From NCBI RefSeq assembly GCF_001552535.1, contig NZ_BCRJ01000011.1:24478-88477 (forward strand): a stretch of DNA of 64,000 bases. Reading direction: 5' to 3'. Under the pieces are notes generated by a model, which was not told the origin of the DNA, searched no databases, and worked only from the letters and a program-made list of their open reading frames with translations. This stretch comes from Nocardioides jensenii JCM 1364 = NBRC 14755. Its GTDB lineage: Bacteria > Actinomycetota > Actinomycetes > Propionibacteriales > Nocardioidaceae. Position numbers and translations under genes: made by a program. Shown one piece after another: positions 17,307 to 25,421 of this stretch; within the stretch, counting starts at the first letter, position 1; each line of letters begins with the position of its first letter.

Positions 17307-18206
17307 ATGTCGGCCAGTCACCCCGTCCACGAAGTCACCATCGGCGCCGCATCCCAAATCCCGAACCCACGCCTGTCGTGGAGCGACGGCCAGCACCGGC
17401 GGCGCAAGGCCCAGAGTGCCCTGGCGACCTCGGTCATCAGCAGCTTGGAGGGGTCCGGGAAGTGGACCGAGTGGCAGCAGGTCGAGCCCCGGCTGGCCGG
17501 GTTCGCCAGCCTCGAGGACGCACGCGAAGGATGGCGTCGACGCGACAAGCGCTGCTATCAGGTGGTGGCCGGCCTAACCGCCCTCGGGTCCCGGCGCGGG
17601 GGCGACGACGACGACGCCGCGCTGGCAGTGGCGGTGCTGCTCGAGGACGGTGTGAACCGGGTAGCCATGACCCTGGCCGACGTGTGCGAGATCGACGACG
17701 TCAACGCCACGGTGTGGGAGGAGGTCAAGGGAGCCGAACCGCAGGTGGGCTGTCACGCCGCCACCTACCTGCTGCGCCGCGCCCGGCAGCGACTGAGCCG
17801 CCCGGCCGCCGGTATGGTCTCCCGGATCGACACGACGTCCCTGGACGCACGGACCGAGACGAACAACTCGTTGGTGCTCGGCAGCCATACCGACGGCGCG
17901 GGCCGCTCCAGCCGCGCCAGCCAGGACCGCGACCTGATCCTCGCGGTCCCCGACGTCGAGGACCCGGTCGAGGACCTGGCCGACCTGCTCATCTGGGCGC
18001 GCGAGGTCGGCGTGATCGACACCGAGCAGATCGACCTGCTCGTCGAGCTCCTTGCCGCGGAGAACGACGGCCTCGGTCGCGAGGAGGCGCAGCGGGTCGT
18101 CGGCGAGCGCCACGGCGTCGCGATGCGGACGATCCGGCGTCGCCGCGACCGCACCGCCGCGCGGCTGCGGGACGCCGCCCCGAGGTACCTGGCCGCCATC
18201 GCCTGA
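17307..18206 (+). CDS. Putative sigma-like or HTH regulatory protein
   Basis: A 299-residue protein of unknown family. The C-terminal 45 residues (QRVVGERHGVAMRTIRRRRD) look like a helix-turn-helix of the kind in sigma-factor region 4. The middle has ALAVAVLLEDGVNRVAMTLADV and ATYLLRRARQRLSR, helical and basic, which could be a region-2-like part, but I cannot show this. ATG 17307 follows GGAGGACC. The gene stands alone between the pilus terminator and the first transfer operon, downstream of the GGTGAGCG repeats, which is where a master regulator of the element would be expected. Confidence 0.65.
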   Translation: MSASHPVHEVTIGAASQIPNPRLSWSDGQHRRRKAQSALATSVISSLEGSGKWTEWQQVEPRLAGFASLEDAREGWRRRDKRCYQVVAGLTALGSRRGGDDDDAALAVAVLLEDGVNRVAMTLADVCEIDDVNATVWEEVKGAEPQVGCHAATYLLRRARQRLSRPAAGMVSRIDTTSLDARTETNNSLVLGSHTDGAGRSSRASQDRDLILAVPDVEDPVEDLADLLIWAREVGVIDTEQIDLLVELLAAENDGLGREEAQRVVGERHGVAMRTIRRRRDRTAARLRDAAPRYLAAIA

Positions 18207-18240
18207 GCACCTCGCTCAGCATTCTCGAAGAACCTCGCCG

Positions 18241-18265
18241 CGCCCTGTCCGATCCGGACAGGGCG
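18241..18265. terminator. Palindrome overlapping promoter copy 2
   Basis: An 11-bp perfect inverted repeat (CGCCCTGTCCG, 3-base loop, complement) 35 bases after the stop of the regulator gene. It contains the TGTCCGATC half of promoter copy 2. It may be the terminator of the upstream gene, an operator, or both. There is no T-run. Confidence 0.5.
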
Positions 18266-18279
18266 CGGTTGCTTCTCCA
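18246..18279 (+). promoter_or_regulatory. Conserved promoter-like element, copy 2 (first transfer operon)
   Basis: TGTCCGATC (18246-18254), 13 bases, GTTGCTTCTCCA (18268-18279), then ATG at 18283. The start codon is exactly 15 bases after the first G of GTTG and 37 after the first T of TGTCCG, which fits -35 and -10 elements of a leaderless transcript beginning at the ATG. No ribosome site precedes the ATG. Confidence 0.78.
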
Positions 18280-18282
18280 AAC

Positions 18283-18531
18283 ATGAGCGAGCAGGCACAC
18301 ACCGCAGTCACCGTCCCCGAGCCGACCCCCGAGGTCGCCGCGCAGCTGCTGGACGTGGTGGCCGACCACAGCGTCGACCACGCGCTGTCCGACATCGAGC
18401 GGATGATTGCGCGTCTGCGCGCCGACGCCGTCGAGGCCGCGGAGGCACGCGAAGTACTCCGCAACACCCCCGCCGCCGTTCTCCGTGAAGCGCTGCGGCT
18501 CCGGGCAGCCCGGATCGAGGCGACCCGATGA
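18283..18531 (+). CDS. Small helical hypothetical protein
   Basis: An 82-residue, acidic and almost wholly helical protein (PEVAAQLLDVVADHSVDHALSD...). It has no recognised domain. Its mRNA is probably leaderless, since the ATG lies 15 bases after the GTTGCTTCTCCA element and has no ribosome site. It is the first gene of the operon that encodes the type IV secretion channel, and overlaps the next gene by four bases. Confidence 0.7.
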   Translation: MSEQAHTAVTVPEPTPEVAAQLLDVVADHSVDHALSDIERMIARLRADAVEAAEAREVLRNTPAAVLREALRLRAARIEATR

Positions 18532-19475
18532 GCACCAGCACCGCGACCCGGTACTCCACCCGCGAGCTGCGGGCTGCCGCTGCCGCACTGGCGGCCGGCA
18601 AGTTCGCCACCCCGGCCACGCGACCCTCGACACCGGAGACGGCCGGGGACCAGGACCCGCGCGCGACCCTCGAAGTGACCGCCGCGACCGAGGGGGAGCG
18701 TGACCGTGCCTCCCGTGGTGACGGCTCCACGCCGAGCCCGGGCGCCACGTCGGCGGTGTCGACGGTGTCGACGGGGGCCGGGCCGCTGGTGCGGGTGCGT
18801 GCCGCCAACGCTGGCGCTGGGGCCTCGACGATCGCCCTCGCCCTGGCCGAAGTCGCAGACGCCGCGGGTATCCGCACCCGTGTGCTTGATGCCGCCGCTC
18901 CGGCGTGGTCCGGACTGCTGGGCGCCACGGTCACCGAGCTCGGCGCCGCTGAGGGATGGCGCCGCGGCCGCCGCGGCGACGGCGTGCTGATCGACCGCGT
19001 CGAGGAACCGGTACGGATGCCCGGGGAGGTGCCCAGCCCGAGGTCGGTGGACGGCGTCGACCTGACGGTTCTGGACGCCGGCTGGTCGATGCGTGAGCTC
19101 GCCGCCTCCGGGGCGGGTTCCTGGGTCGCCACGACCCCGGCACGCGCGGAGGTCCTGGTGACCCGGCCGCATGGACTGGCACTGAGCCAGACCGAGGCGG
19201 CGCTGGCGGACCTCGAGGACCAGCTCACCCGCGACGGGGTCGTGGTCGTCGTCGTGGGCGCGGCCCGCTGGAGCGACCGCGAGTTCGCCCCCGCCGGCCG
19301 GCTGCTGCGCGTAGCTCGACAGCAGGAGGCCGTTCTGTTCGCGCCGCTGCTGCCCGCCAAGGCCCTGCCGAGTCTGGGCCCCGACCCACTGCCCAAGCAG
19401 CTCACAAGCCCCTCCCAGCGCCTGCTGAAGCGGATCACCACCATCACCGGCCCGCTGACGGCGAACCGGACCTGA
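18528..19475 (+). CDS. ParA-like P-loop-fold protein lacking the Walker A lysine
   Basis: A 315-residue protein. After a disordered N-terminal 85 residues the sequence VRVRAANAGAGASTIALALAEVA resembles the start of a ParA/MinD ATPase, but the P-loop lysine is absent. TRVLDAAAP and DLTVLDAGWS are at the positions of later ParA strands, and VVVVVGAARWSDREFAPAGRLL follows. This is the second such degenerate ParA-like protein in the window, after the CpaE-like one in the pilus operon, and may play a comparable placing role for the secretion channel. Function is inferred from fold likeness only. Confidence 0.6.
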   Translation: MSTSTATRYSTRELRAAAAALAAGKFATPATRPSTPETAGDQDPRATLEVTAATEGERDRASRGDGSTPSPGATSAVSTVSTGAGPLVRVRAANAGAGASTIALALAEVADAAGIRTRVLDAAAPAWSGLLGATVTELGAAEGWRRGRRGDGVLIDRVEEPVRMPGEVPSPRSVDGVDLTVLDAGWSMRELAASGAGSWVATTPARAEVLVTRPHGLALSQTEAALADLEDQLTRDGVVVVVVGAARWSDREFAPAGRLLRVARQQEAVLFAPLLPAKALPSLGPDPLPKQLTSPSQRLLKRITTITGPLTANRT

Positions 19476-19494
19476 AAGGAAAGAAGGAGAAGAA

Positions 19495-19824
19495 ATGATC
19501 ATCGAGACCATCTCGGAGGTCGCCATCCAGATCGCGGCCGCCGGAAACATCAAGGCCGAAGGCGTCGGCGACGTGTGCGCTCAGGCCCCGACCGGAGTCA
19601 AGCCGTACGTCAACGACATCCTCGGCTGGGTCAAGTACGGCGTGATCGCCATCATCATCGGCGCCGGCTTCGCCTCCGCGGGGGCGCTGATCGTGGGGAA
19701 GTTCGGCCAGATGGGCCGGGCCGCTCAGATCGGCGCCTCGGGGCTGTTCTGGACCGTGATCGGCGCGATCGCGTTCGTCTGCATCTACGCCATCCTCAAC
19801 GGCATCGTCGGGAACGGCTGCTGA
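19495..19824 (+). CDS. Small two-TM membrane protein, VirB2/TrbC-like candidate
   Basis: A 109-residue protein with two hydrophobic segments, about residues 45-70 (YGVIAIIIGAGFASAGALIVG) and 80-105 (ASGLFWTVIGAIAFVCIYAIL), separated by a short polar loop. Size, topology and place directly before the other membrane components suit a VirB2/TrbC-type pilin or channel subunit of an actinobacterial type IV secretion system. The N-terminal 40 residues contain one cysteine and the protein ends in cysteine. The ribosome site (AAGGAAAGAAGGAG) is very strong. Confidence 0.65.
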   Translation: MIIETISEVAIQIAAAGNIKAEGVGDVCAQAPTGVKPYVNDILGWVKYGVIAIIIGAGFASAGALIVGKFGQMGRAAQIGASGLFWTVIGAIAFVCIYAILNGIVGNGC

Positions 19825-19825
19825 C

Positions 19826-20644
19826 ATGCTCACCCGGACCCGACACGTCTACCAGTCAAAGCTGGTTGACCCCGACACCGAATGGACCCGCCGCAGGCTC
19901 CAGATCCTGCTGGGGGCCGTGGCCGTCGTCGTCCTCGCCATGGCAGCGGGGGCCGTGTGGTCGGTGGTCAGCATGCTCACCGGCTCCTCGTCCGGCGACG
20001 GAACCGGGTCCGATTCGGCACAGCCCGCCCAGGACCAGCTCGCCGACAAGCAGCTGCCCGACGCGCCCTTGGAGGCCGCACAGCCCGGAAGCCTGTCCTC
20101 GGGCGAGACCGGCACCCTCCAGATCCCGGCACCGATGGAGGTGGGGGAGGTCGGTGTTGCGACCGGGTTCCCGCACACGCCGGAGGGCGCCCTGGCTCAG
20201 CTGGCCGCGATCGACACGACCGCGTTGACCTCGGCGTCGGTTCGAGTGGCCCAGGAGGTCATCACTGCGTGGGCCGCCCCTGGTGGCCCGACGGCCGAGA
20301 GCTGGTCGGGTGTGCGGGGCCTGGCCGCGCTCCTGGAGTCCGCCGGAATGTCCTCGGAGGCGCAGAACACGATCACGATCGGCGCAGAGCCGAAGATGGG
20401 GTTCATCAAGGGCACGGTCGGGGACGACTTCGTCATTCCGTGCATCGACTTCATCATCACCGCCACCACCGCGTCAGGCCAGCCGCAGCAGGTCGCGGCC
20501 GCCGACTGCCAGCGCATGGTGTGGCAGGACGGCCGATGGGTGATCGGCGAGGGCGAGGAGCCGTCACCGGCGCCGTCGCTGTGGCCCGGCTCCCAGGCCT
20601 CCTTCGACGCCGGCTACCAGTGGCTGGAGGTGCCCCAGTCATGA
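19826..20644 (+). CDS. Bitopic T4SS protein (VirB8/TcpC-like position)
   Basis: A 272-residue protein with about 25 cytoplasmic residues, one transmembrane segment (ILLGAVAVVVLAMAAGAVWSVV), a low-complexity linker, and an extracytoplasmic domain from residue 95. The outside domain contains TPEGALAQLAAIDTTAL and QRMVWQDGRWVIGEGE. This topology, in front of the VirB6-like gene, fits a VirB8/TcpC-like component that bridges membrane and wall, but the fold cannot be proved from sequence. It overlaps the next gene by four bases. Confidence 0.6.
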   Translation: MLTRTRHVYQSKLVDPDTEWTRRRLQILLGAVAVVVLAMAAGAVWSVVSMLTGSSSGDGTGSDSAQPAQDQLADKQLPDAPLEAAQPGSLSSGETGTLQIPAPMEVGEVGVATGFPHTPEGALAQLAAIDTTALTSASVRVAQEVITAWAAPGGPTAESWSGVRGLAALLESAGMSSEAQNTITIGAEPKMGFIKGTVGDDFVIPCIDFIITATTASGQPQQVAAADCQRMVWQDGRWVIGEGEEPSPAPSLWPGSQASFDAGYQWLEVPQS

Positions 20645-22029
20645 GCTCAGTCATGAGCACGCAGACCGTTGCGGGCATCGTCCCCATGATCGATCTCAAC
20701 CCCTTGGACTGGCTTGGGGACAAGGCCAAGGAGGGCCTGGCCGACGGGTTCACGTCGATGATGATGTCGATCTGGTCGGGCGCATTGTGGCTGCTCAAGA
20801 CCGCCTTCGGACTGATCGACAACTTCACCCCCAACGTCGCCGACCCCGACCTGGCCAAGCTGTACTCGGTCACCTTGTGGATCGCCCTGGTGATCGCCCT
20901 GGTGATGGCGTTCGGCCAGATCGGCCTCGCGGTCATCCGGCAGGACGGCCGTGGGTTCGGCACCCTGGCGGCCGGGGTGGTCCAGTACGGCGTCGTCCTG
21001 TCCTGCTGGATCACCGTGAGCGCTGGGTTCATCGCCGCCGCCTCCGGGCTGACCAAGGGCATCTTGGACACGCTGCTCGGTGTCGACAGCTTCTCCGGCT
21101 ACGCGGCCGGCGACGGGTTCGTGGACCGCGTCTCGGGCACGACCCAGGCAGCCACGCTCGGGATCTGTGCGCTGTTCATCCTGATCCCGGCGTCCTTCGG
21201 TCACATGGTGATCATGATGGTGCGCTCCGCGGCGCTGCTGATCCTGGTGGCCACCATGCCCATGGCTGCCGCGGGAGCGCTGTCGGAGGGCACGAAGTCG
21301 TGGATGTGGAAGTCGATCCGCTGGTTCTTGGCCTGCGTGCTGATGGAGCCGCTGCTGGCGCTGGTGGTGGGAATGGGCACGCAGTTCGCCTGGGCCGGCA
21401 TGCCCGACGGCCAGGAGAAGGGCCTTGGCGACAATCCGCTGCACTTCTCCTCGACGTCAGAGAACATCGGCATGTCCGTCGTCGGGTCGATCATCATGCT
21501 GGTGGCCTGTTTCATGCCGCTGGTGTTGTTCCGGCTGCTGGCCTTCGTCGACCCCGGCACCGCTTCGGGTGCCTCGTTCCGGTCGACGATGGACGCCAAC
21601 GGCGGCGTCGCCGGACTGCTTCGGGGCAAGGGCGCCGGCGGCCAGGCGTCCGGCTCTGGTGCTGCCAGCGAGACCGCCTCGGACGGCCGCACTACTTCAG
21701 AGAACGGTGCTGACGCTGAAACCGCGAACCGGTTCCAGTCCTCGGGGTGCAAGAAGCTCGGCGGCAAGGTCGGCGGGGTCGTCGGCGGGGCGATGGAGAA
21801 GACCGGGAATGTCGCCCAGGCCGGCGCCTCGATGAGCGTCGACGTGCTCGGCCAGTCCGGCATCGGCAACCAGGGCTACTACCCGACCGACCACACCCCC
21901 AAGCAGAAACGTCAGGGACAGCAGGGACAGAAGCTCCGGCCCCTCAACGACACCAACGGCGACGGCGTCGCCAACGACATTCCACCCGAGGCCCAGGCCG
22001 CAGTTGAGGACGGAGCATTCATCGCATGA
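20641..22029 (+). CDS. VirB6/TrbL-like polytopic membrane protein
   Basis: A 462-residue protein with an amphipathic N-terminal region, then about six hydrophobic segments between residues 45 and 310 (for example LWIALVIALVMAFGQIGLAVI and IMLVACFMPLVLFRLLAFV). The last 150 residues are polar, glycine-rich and cytoplasmic or external. This is the plan of VirB6/TrbL, the polytopic core of the translocation channel in monoderm conjugation systems. A second ATG four codons later could also be used. Confidence 0.75.
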   Translation: MSSVMSTQTVAGIVPMIDLNPLDWLGDKAKEGLADGFTSMMMSIWSGALWLLKTAFGLIDNFTPNVADPDLAKLYSVTLWIALVIALVMAFGQIGLAVIRQDGRGFGTLAAGVVQYGVVLSCWITVSAGFIAAASGLTKGILDTLLGVDSFSGYAAGDGFVDRVSGTTQAATLGICALFILIPASFGHMVIMMVRSAALLILVATMPMAAAGALSEGTKSWMWKSIRWFLACVLMEPLLALVVGMGTQFAWAGMPDGQEKGLGDNPLHFSSTSENIGMSVVGSIIMLVACFMPLVLFRLLAFVDPGTASGASFRSTMDANGGVAGLLRGKGAGGQASGSGAASETASDGRTTSENGADAETANRFQSSGCKKLGGKVGGVVGGAMEKTGNVAQAGASMSVDVLGQSGIGNQGYYPTDHTPKQKRQGQQGQKLRPLNDTNGDGVANDIPPEAQAAVEDGAFIA

Positions 22030-23564
22030 GTGTCTACGGAGCATCCGCGACCCGTGACCGGCAGGCCTGGCTCTTCGGGCTCACCGGCCCCCAGTTCTTC
22101 ATGGTGCTGGCCGCCGGGTTCCCGACCTGGATGGCGATCGCCATCGGGCAGTGGCTCGCACTGCTCGGCCTCGTCCCGATGTGGGGCGTGATTGCGCTAC
22201 TGACCTGCCTACCGATCCGAGGCCACTCGGCCTTCCAGTGGATCGGCGTCCTGTTCCGGCACCTGGCCGGGGCAGCGTTCGGCTGGTCCCGGTTCCAGTC
22301 CAAGGCCGCCGCCGGTGACCTCGACCTCGGCGACGCCGACGACGATGAGGACGACGGCGACGCGGGCGAGGCGGACCTGCCCGGCATCCTGTCCAGCATC
22401 CAGATCCACGACGGCCCGCCGATGACCGGACAGACCGCACGCCCGGCGATCATCCAGAACCACGCAACCCGCACGTGGGCGGCCACCGCGCGGGTCGTCC
22501 ACCCCGGCATCGGGATGAGCGACGACGCAGATCGGTTCCGCATGGGCGCCGGCCTCACCGAGATGATGGAGGCCGCGACCGCCGGCAACCAGATCGACCT
22601 GGTCGTCGTTCAGGTCCGCACCATCCCCGACGACGGCACCGAGCGCGACGAGTGGGTGCGTCACAACGCGCGCCCCGACGAGCCCGAGGTTTCAGCCCGG
22701 GTCAACGCTCAACTGGAGTCGATGACCGCCGGCGCGGCCGTGCGCCGCGAGGCGTTCATTACCGTGGTGGTTCGCGAGGACGTCATCAACAAGGACGCCA
22801 AGCGCGCCGGGCGAGGCGTGATGGGCCGGGCGAGGATCCTGTACTCGGTGCTGGCCGAGGTCGAGGCCCGACTAACCGGGTCGATCGGCTGCACCCGGGT
22901 GTACTGGCTCGACAGCTCCGAGCTCGCAGTGGCGATCCGCACCGGGTTCGAGCCCGGTGATGCGCCCGCGCTCGCGGACGCGGCGATCCACCACCGCGAA
23001 GCCCCGGCGATCACGGCCGGTGTCCCGCTTGGCGCCGCCGGTCCGACGAACGCGTCGACCGCGCTGCGGTCCTACCGGCACGGGGAGTGGGAGTCGATCT
23101 CCTCCACCATCCTGCTGCCCCGCAAAGGCGCCCGGATGGGTGCGCTGGCGCGGGTGCTGGTCCCATCGCAGCCAGGCGAGCGGCGCGCGCTGACGGTGTT
23201 CTACCGGCCCGTCTCGCAGCAGGCGGCCGACCGGGCCACCGGCCGGGCGCAGATGTCAGCGGTGATGGCCGGCACGCTGCGCGAGAAGGCCGGCAAGGTC
23301 GAACGGGCCAAGGACCGCCAGTCGGTCGGCAAGCTGCACGAGCGCGACGAGAAGCTCGAGATGGGTCGCTCACTGGTCAAGGTGTCCTCGGCCGTCTCGG
23401 TCACGGTTCCGGCAGGGTGGAACATCCAGGACTTCGGCCGCCGTCTCGACGCCTCCATTCGTATCAGCGGCTTCACCCCACTCCCTCTGGACGGGGCACA
23501 CGACGCGGCCTTCGCCGTGTCCGCGATCCCGCTGGGGGCAGGCCTGCCGAAGAAGCGCCGCTAA
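22026..23564 (+). CDS. SCO6880-family conjugation protein (VirB3 plus VirB4 N-terminal-like)
   Basis: A 512-residue protein with two membrane segments in residues 20-65, an acidic linker (DADDDEDDGD), and a soluble part that matches the family named after Streptomyces SCO6880. Such proteins combine a VirB3/PrgI-like membrane part with the N-terminal region of VirB4, while the ATPase domain is in a separate gene, here the next long one. It should sit at the cytoplasmic side of the channel. It overlaps the VirB6-like gene by four bases. Confidence 0.82.
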   Translation: MSVYGASATRDRQAWLFGLTGPQFFMVLAAGFPTWMAIAIGQWLALLGLVPMWGVIALLTCLPIRGHSAFQWIGVLFRHLAGAAFGWSRFQSKAAAGDLDLGDADDDEDDGDAGEADLPGILSSIQIHDGPPMTGQTARPAIIQNHATRTWAATARVVHPGIGMSDDADRFRMGAGLTEMMEAATAGNQIDLVVVQVRTIPDDGTERDEWVRHNARPDEPEVSARVNAQLESMTAGAAVRREAFITVVVREDVINKDAKRAGRGVMGRARILYSVLAEVEARLTGSIGCTRVYWLDSSELAVAIRTGFEPGDAPALADAAIHHREAPAITAGVPLGAAGPTNASTALRSYRHGEWESISSTILLPRKGARMGALARVLVPSQPGERRALTVFYRPVSQQAADRATGRAQMSAVMAGTLREKAGKVERAKDRQSVGKLHERDEKLEMGRSLVKVSSAVSVTVPAGWNIQDFGRRLDASIRISGFTPLPLDGAHDAAFAVSAIPLGAGLPKKRR

Positions 23565-23614
23565 CCCGAGAAGCGCGCAGACCCGGCCCGGCCTGAAACA
23601 ACCCGGTCGTCAGA

Positions 23615-23648
23615 TGTCCGATTTGGCGGCCGGGCTGTTGCTTCTCCA
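23615..23648 (+). promoter_or_regulatory. Conserved promoter-like element, copy 3 (virB4 operon)
   Basis: TGTCCGATT (23615-23623), 13 bases, GTTGCTTCTCCA (23637-23648), then ATG at 23652, again 15 bases after the first G of GTTG. No ribosome site is seen before the ATG. Confidence 0.78.
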
Positions 23649-23651
23649 GGC

Positions 23652-23810
23652 ATGGAGCACCAATCCGCCCTGCCGAAGGAGACACCTGTGATGTCGACGC
23701 GATCGAGGAACCGCTCGGACCTGGGCGCGGCGGGACCGCCGCTGGTCGGTCGCCTGCACGCGATGGCGACCACGCACCCCTCGCCGCGCGTGACGACGGG
23801 GGAGTGGTGA
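23652..23810 (+). CDS. Leaderless small ORF upstream of virB4
   Basis: A 52-residue frame beginning MEHQSALPKETPVMSTRSRN at the ATG set by promoter copy 3. It is basic and has no recognised domain. It ends in TGA overlapping the GTG of the VirB4 gene (GTGA), so ribosomes finishing it could start virB4. It may be a real small protein or mainly a device for translational coupling. Confidence 0.55.
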   Translation: MEHQSALPKETPVMSTRSRNRSDLGAAGPPLVGRLHAMATTHPSPRVTTGEW

Positions 23811-25348
23811 GCGTGGCGGCGACCAAGACCCGCGCTCGTGGTGGCTCGAAGACCTCGCGGCCGTCGTCGCGGACGATCGACGACCTGCTGTCGGACTTCG
23901 GGACCACGATGCCGCGCAAGGCGGCTCCGGTCGCGGATCCCCCGGCTGAAAAACTGTTCCCCGGTTCGGTCAAGCCCAACGGCGTACGCCGGATGGGGCA
24001 TGGGTGGGCGGCCACGATGCCGCCGCTGGCCGGCTATCAGATGACCTCGGAGGAGACCCCGGTCCTGTGGCCTCTGATCTCCGGTGACGGGCTCCCGCCG
24101 TGGGGTGCCGAGATGGGATACGACGTCCTCTCGGGCGGCAAGTTCTACTGCGACCCGATGGGCTGGGTGCTCGACGACTCGATCCCGGTCACCAACCCCA
24201 ACATCTTCATCTTCGGCAAGCCGGGCCGCGGGAAGTCCGCGACCGTCAAGGCGTTCATGCTCCGGATGATCCGATACGGCTACCGGTCCCTGGTGCTCGG
24301 CGACGTCAAGGACGAGTACGAGGACCTCGCCCGGTTCCTCGGCGTCGACCCGTTCCGCATCGGCCCCGGTCTCGCGGGCCGGATCAACCCACTCGACCTC
24401 GGCCCGCTCGGCGTGGACTGGGACAAGCAGACTCGCGAGGAGCAGCACCGCCGCGCGAACGTGACCTTCAACCGCTGGCTGTTCCTGATCCGGGGCCTGA
24501 TCGGCTCCCAGGGCGTGACGTTCACCCCGACCGAGGAGCGGGTCATCAACAAGGTGCTGCGGCACCTGACCGGCTGGTCTGTTGGCGCCTCCCGGCTCAA
24601 GCCGGTCACCATCCCGCAAGTGTGGGCAGCACTGGACTCGCCCACGAAAGACCTGGTCGCGGACTGCCGCTACGCCACCGAGCAGGACTTCTACGACGGC
24701 ACCCGGCCGCTGCGCGACGCGCTGGGTGCGCTGTGCGAGGGATCGCTGCAGGGCATGTTCGACACCGAGTCGACCTTCAACCCCGACTGGCGTGCACCGA
24801 TCCAGACGCTGTCGCTGCGCTCGCTTCACGAGACCGGCAACAAGGTCGCCGTGGGCATCGCGCTGATGTGCCTCAACTCCTGGGGTCAGGGCATGCGGGA
24901 GACCGCATCGGCAGGTGATCGGCGGATCGTGCTCCGAGACGAGGCGTGGCTGCAGACCCGGCTGTCGCTGGACGCGGTCATGGCGCTGGACGCCAACCTG
25001 CGGCTTTCTCGCACCGAGGGCGACATCCAGCTGGTGACCTACCACAAGCCCTCCGACCCGCTCTCGGCCGGCGACGAGGGCAGCCAGGCCGCTCAGATCG
25101 CCAAGGACCTGCTCAACCTCTCCGACGTGCGGATCTTGATGGGTCAGGACGACTCGGTCGCCGACGAGCTCGGCCGTCTGATGGGGCTCTCGGAGATGCA
25201 GCAGTCCGTGATCACGAACTGGGCGATGCAGGAGAAGGGCCGCGCCCTGTGGATGGTCGGCGACCAGCGGTACAAGGTGCAGACGCTGCTTACGCCTCTC
25301 GAAAGGCGGCTCACGTACACCAACGACGCGATCGACCCGGTGACCTGA
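23807..25348 (+). CDS. VirB4-like conjugation ATPase
   Basis: A 513-residue cytoplasmic ATPase. Walker A is FGKPGRGKSATVKAF near residue 137, and Walker B is RRIVLRDEAWLQTR near 373. GDVKDEYEDLARFLG after the P-loop and the NPLDLGP motif are typical of VirB4/TraC-type proteins in actinobacterial ICEs. The start GTG 23807 overlaps the preceding small ORF. It works with the SCO6880-like protein, which supplies the N-terminal part of a classical VirB4, to power assembly of the secretion channel. Confidence 0.85.
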   Translation: MSVAATKTRARGGSKTSRPSSRTIDDLLSDFGTTMPRKAAPVADPPAEKLFPGSVKPNGVRRMGHGWAATMPPLAGYQMTSEETPVLWPLISGDGLPPWGAEMGYDVLSGGKFYCDPMGWVLDDSIPVTNPNIFIFGKPGRGKSATVKAFMLRMIRYGYRSLVLGDVKDEYEDLARFLGVDPFRIGPGLAGRINPLDLGPLGVDWDKQTREEQHRRANVTFNRWLFLIRGLIGSQGVTFTPTEERVINKVLRHLTGWSVGASRLKPVTIPQVWAALDSPTKDLVADCRYATEQDFYDGTRPLRDALGALCEGSLQGMFDTESTFNPDWRAPIQTLSLRSLHETGNKVAVGIALMCLNSWGQGMRETASAGDRRIVLRDEAWLQTRLSLDAVMALDANLRLSRTEGDIQLVTYHKPSDPLSAGDEGSQAAQIAKDLLNLSDVRILMGQDDSVADELGRLMGLSEMQQSVITNWAMQEKGRALWMVGDQRYKVQTLLTPLERRLTYTNDAIDPVT

Positions 25349-25421
25349 ATGTTCGCCGGATTTCTGACGGTTTCGCGTCGAACTTGCACCCGCTCGGCGT
25401 CTGCGTGAGGAGGCCGCAGTC

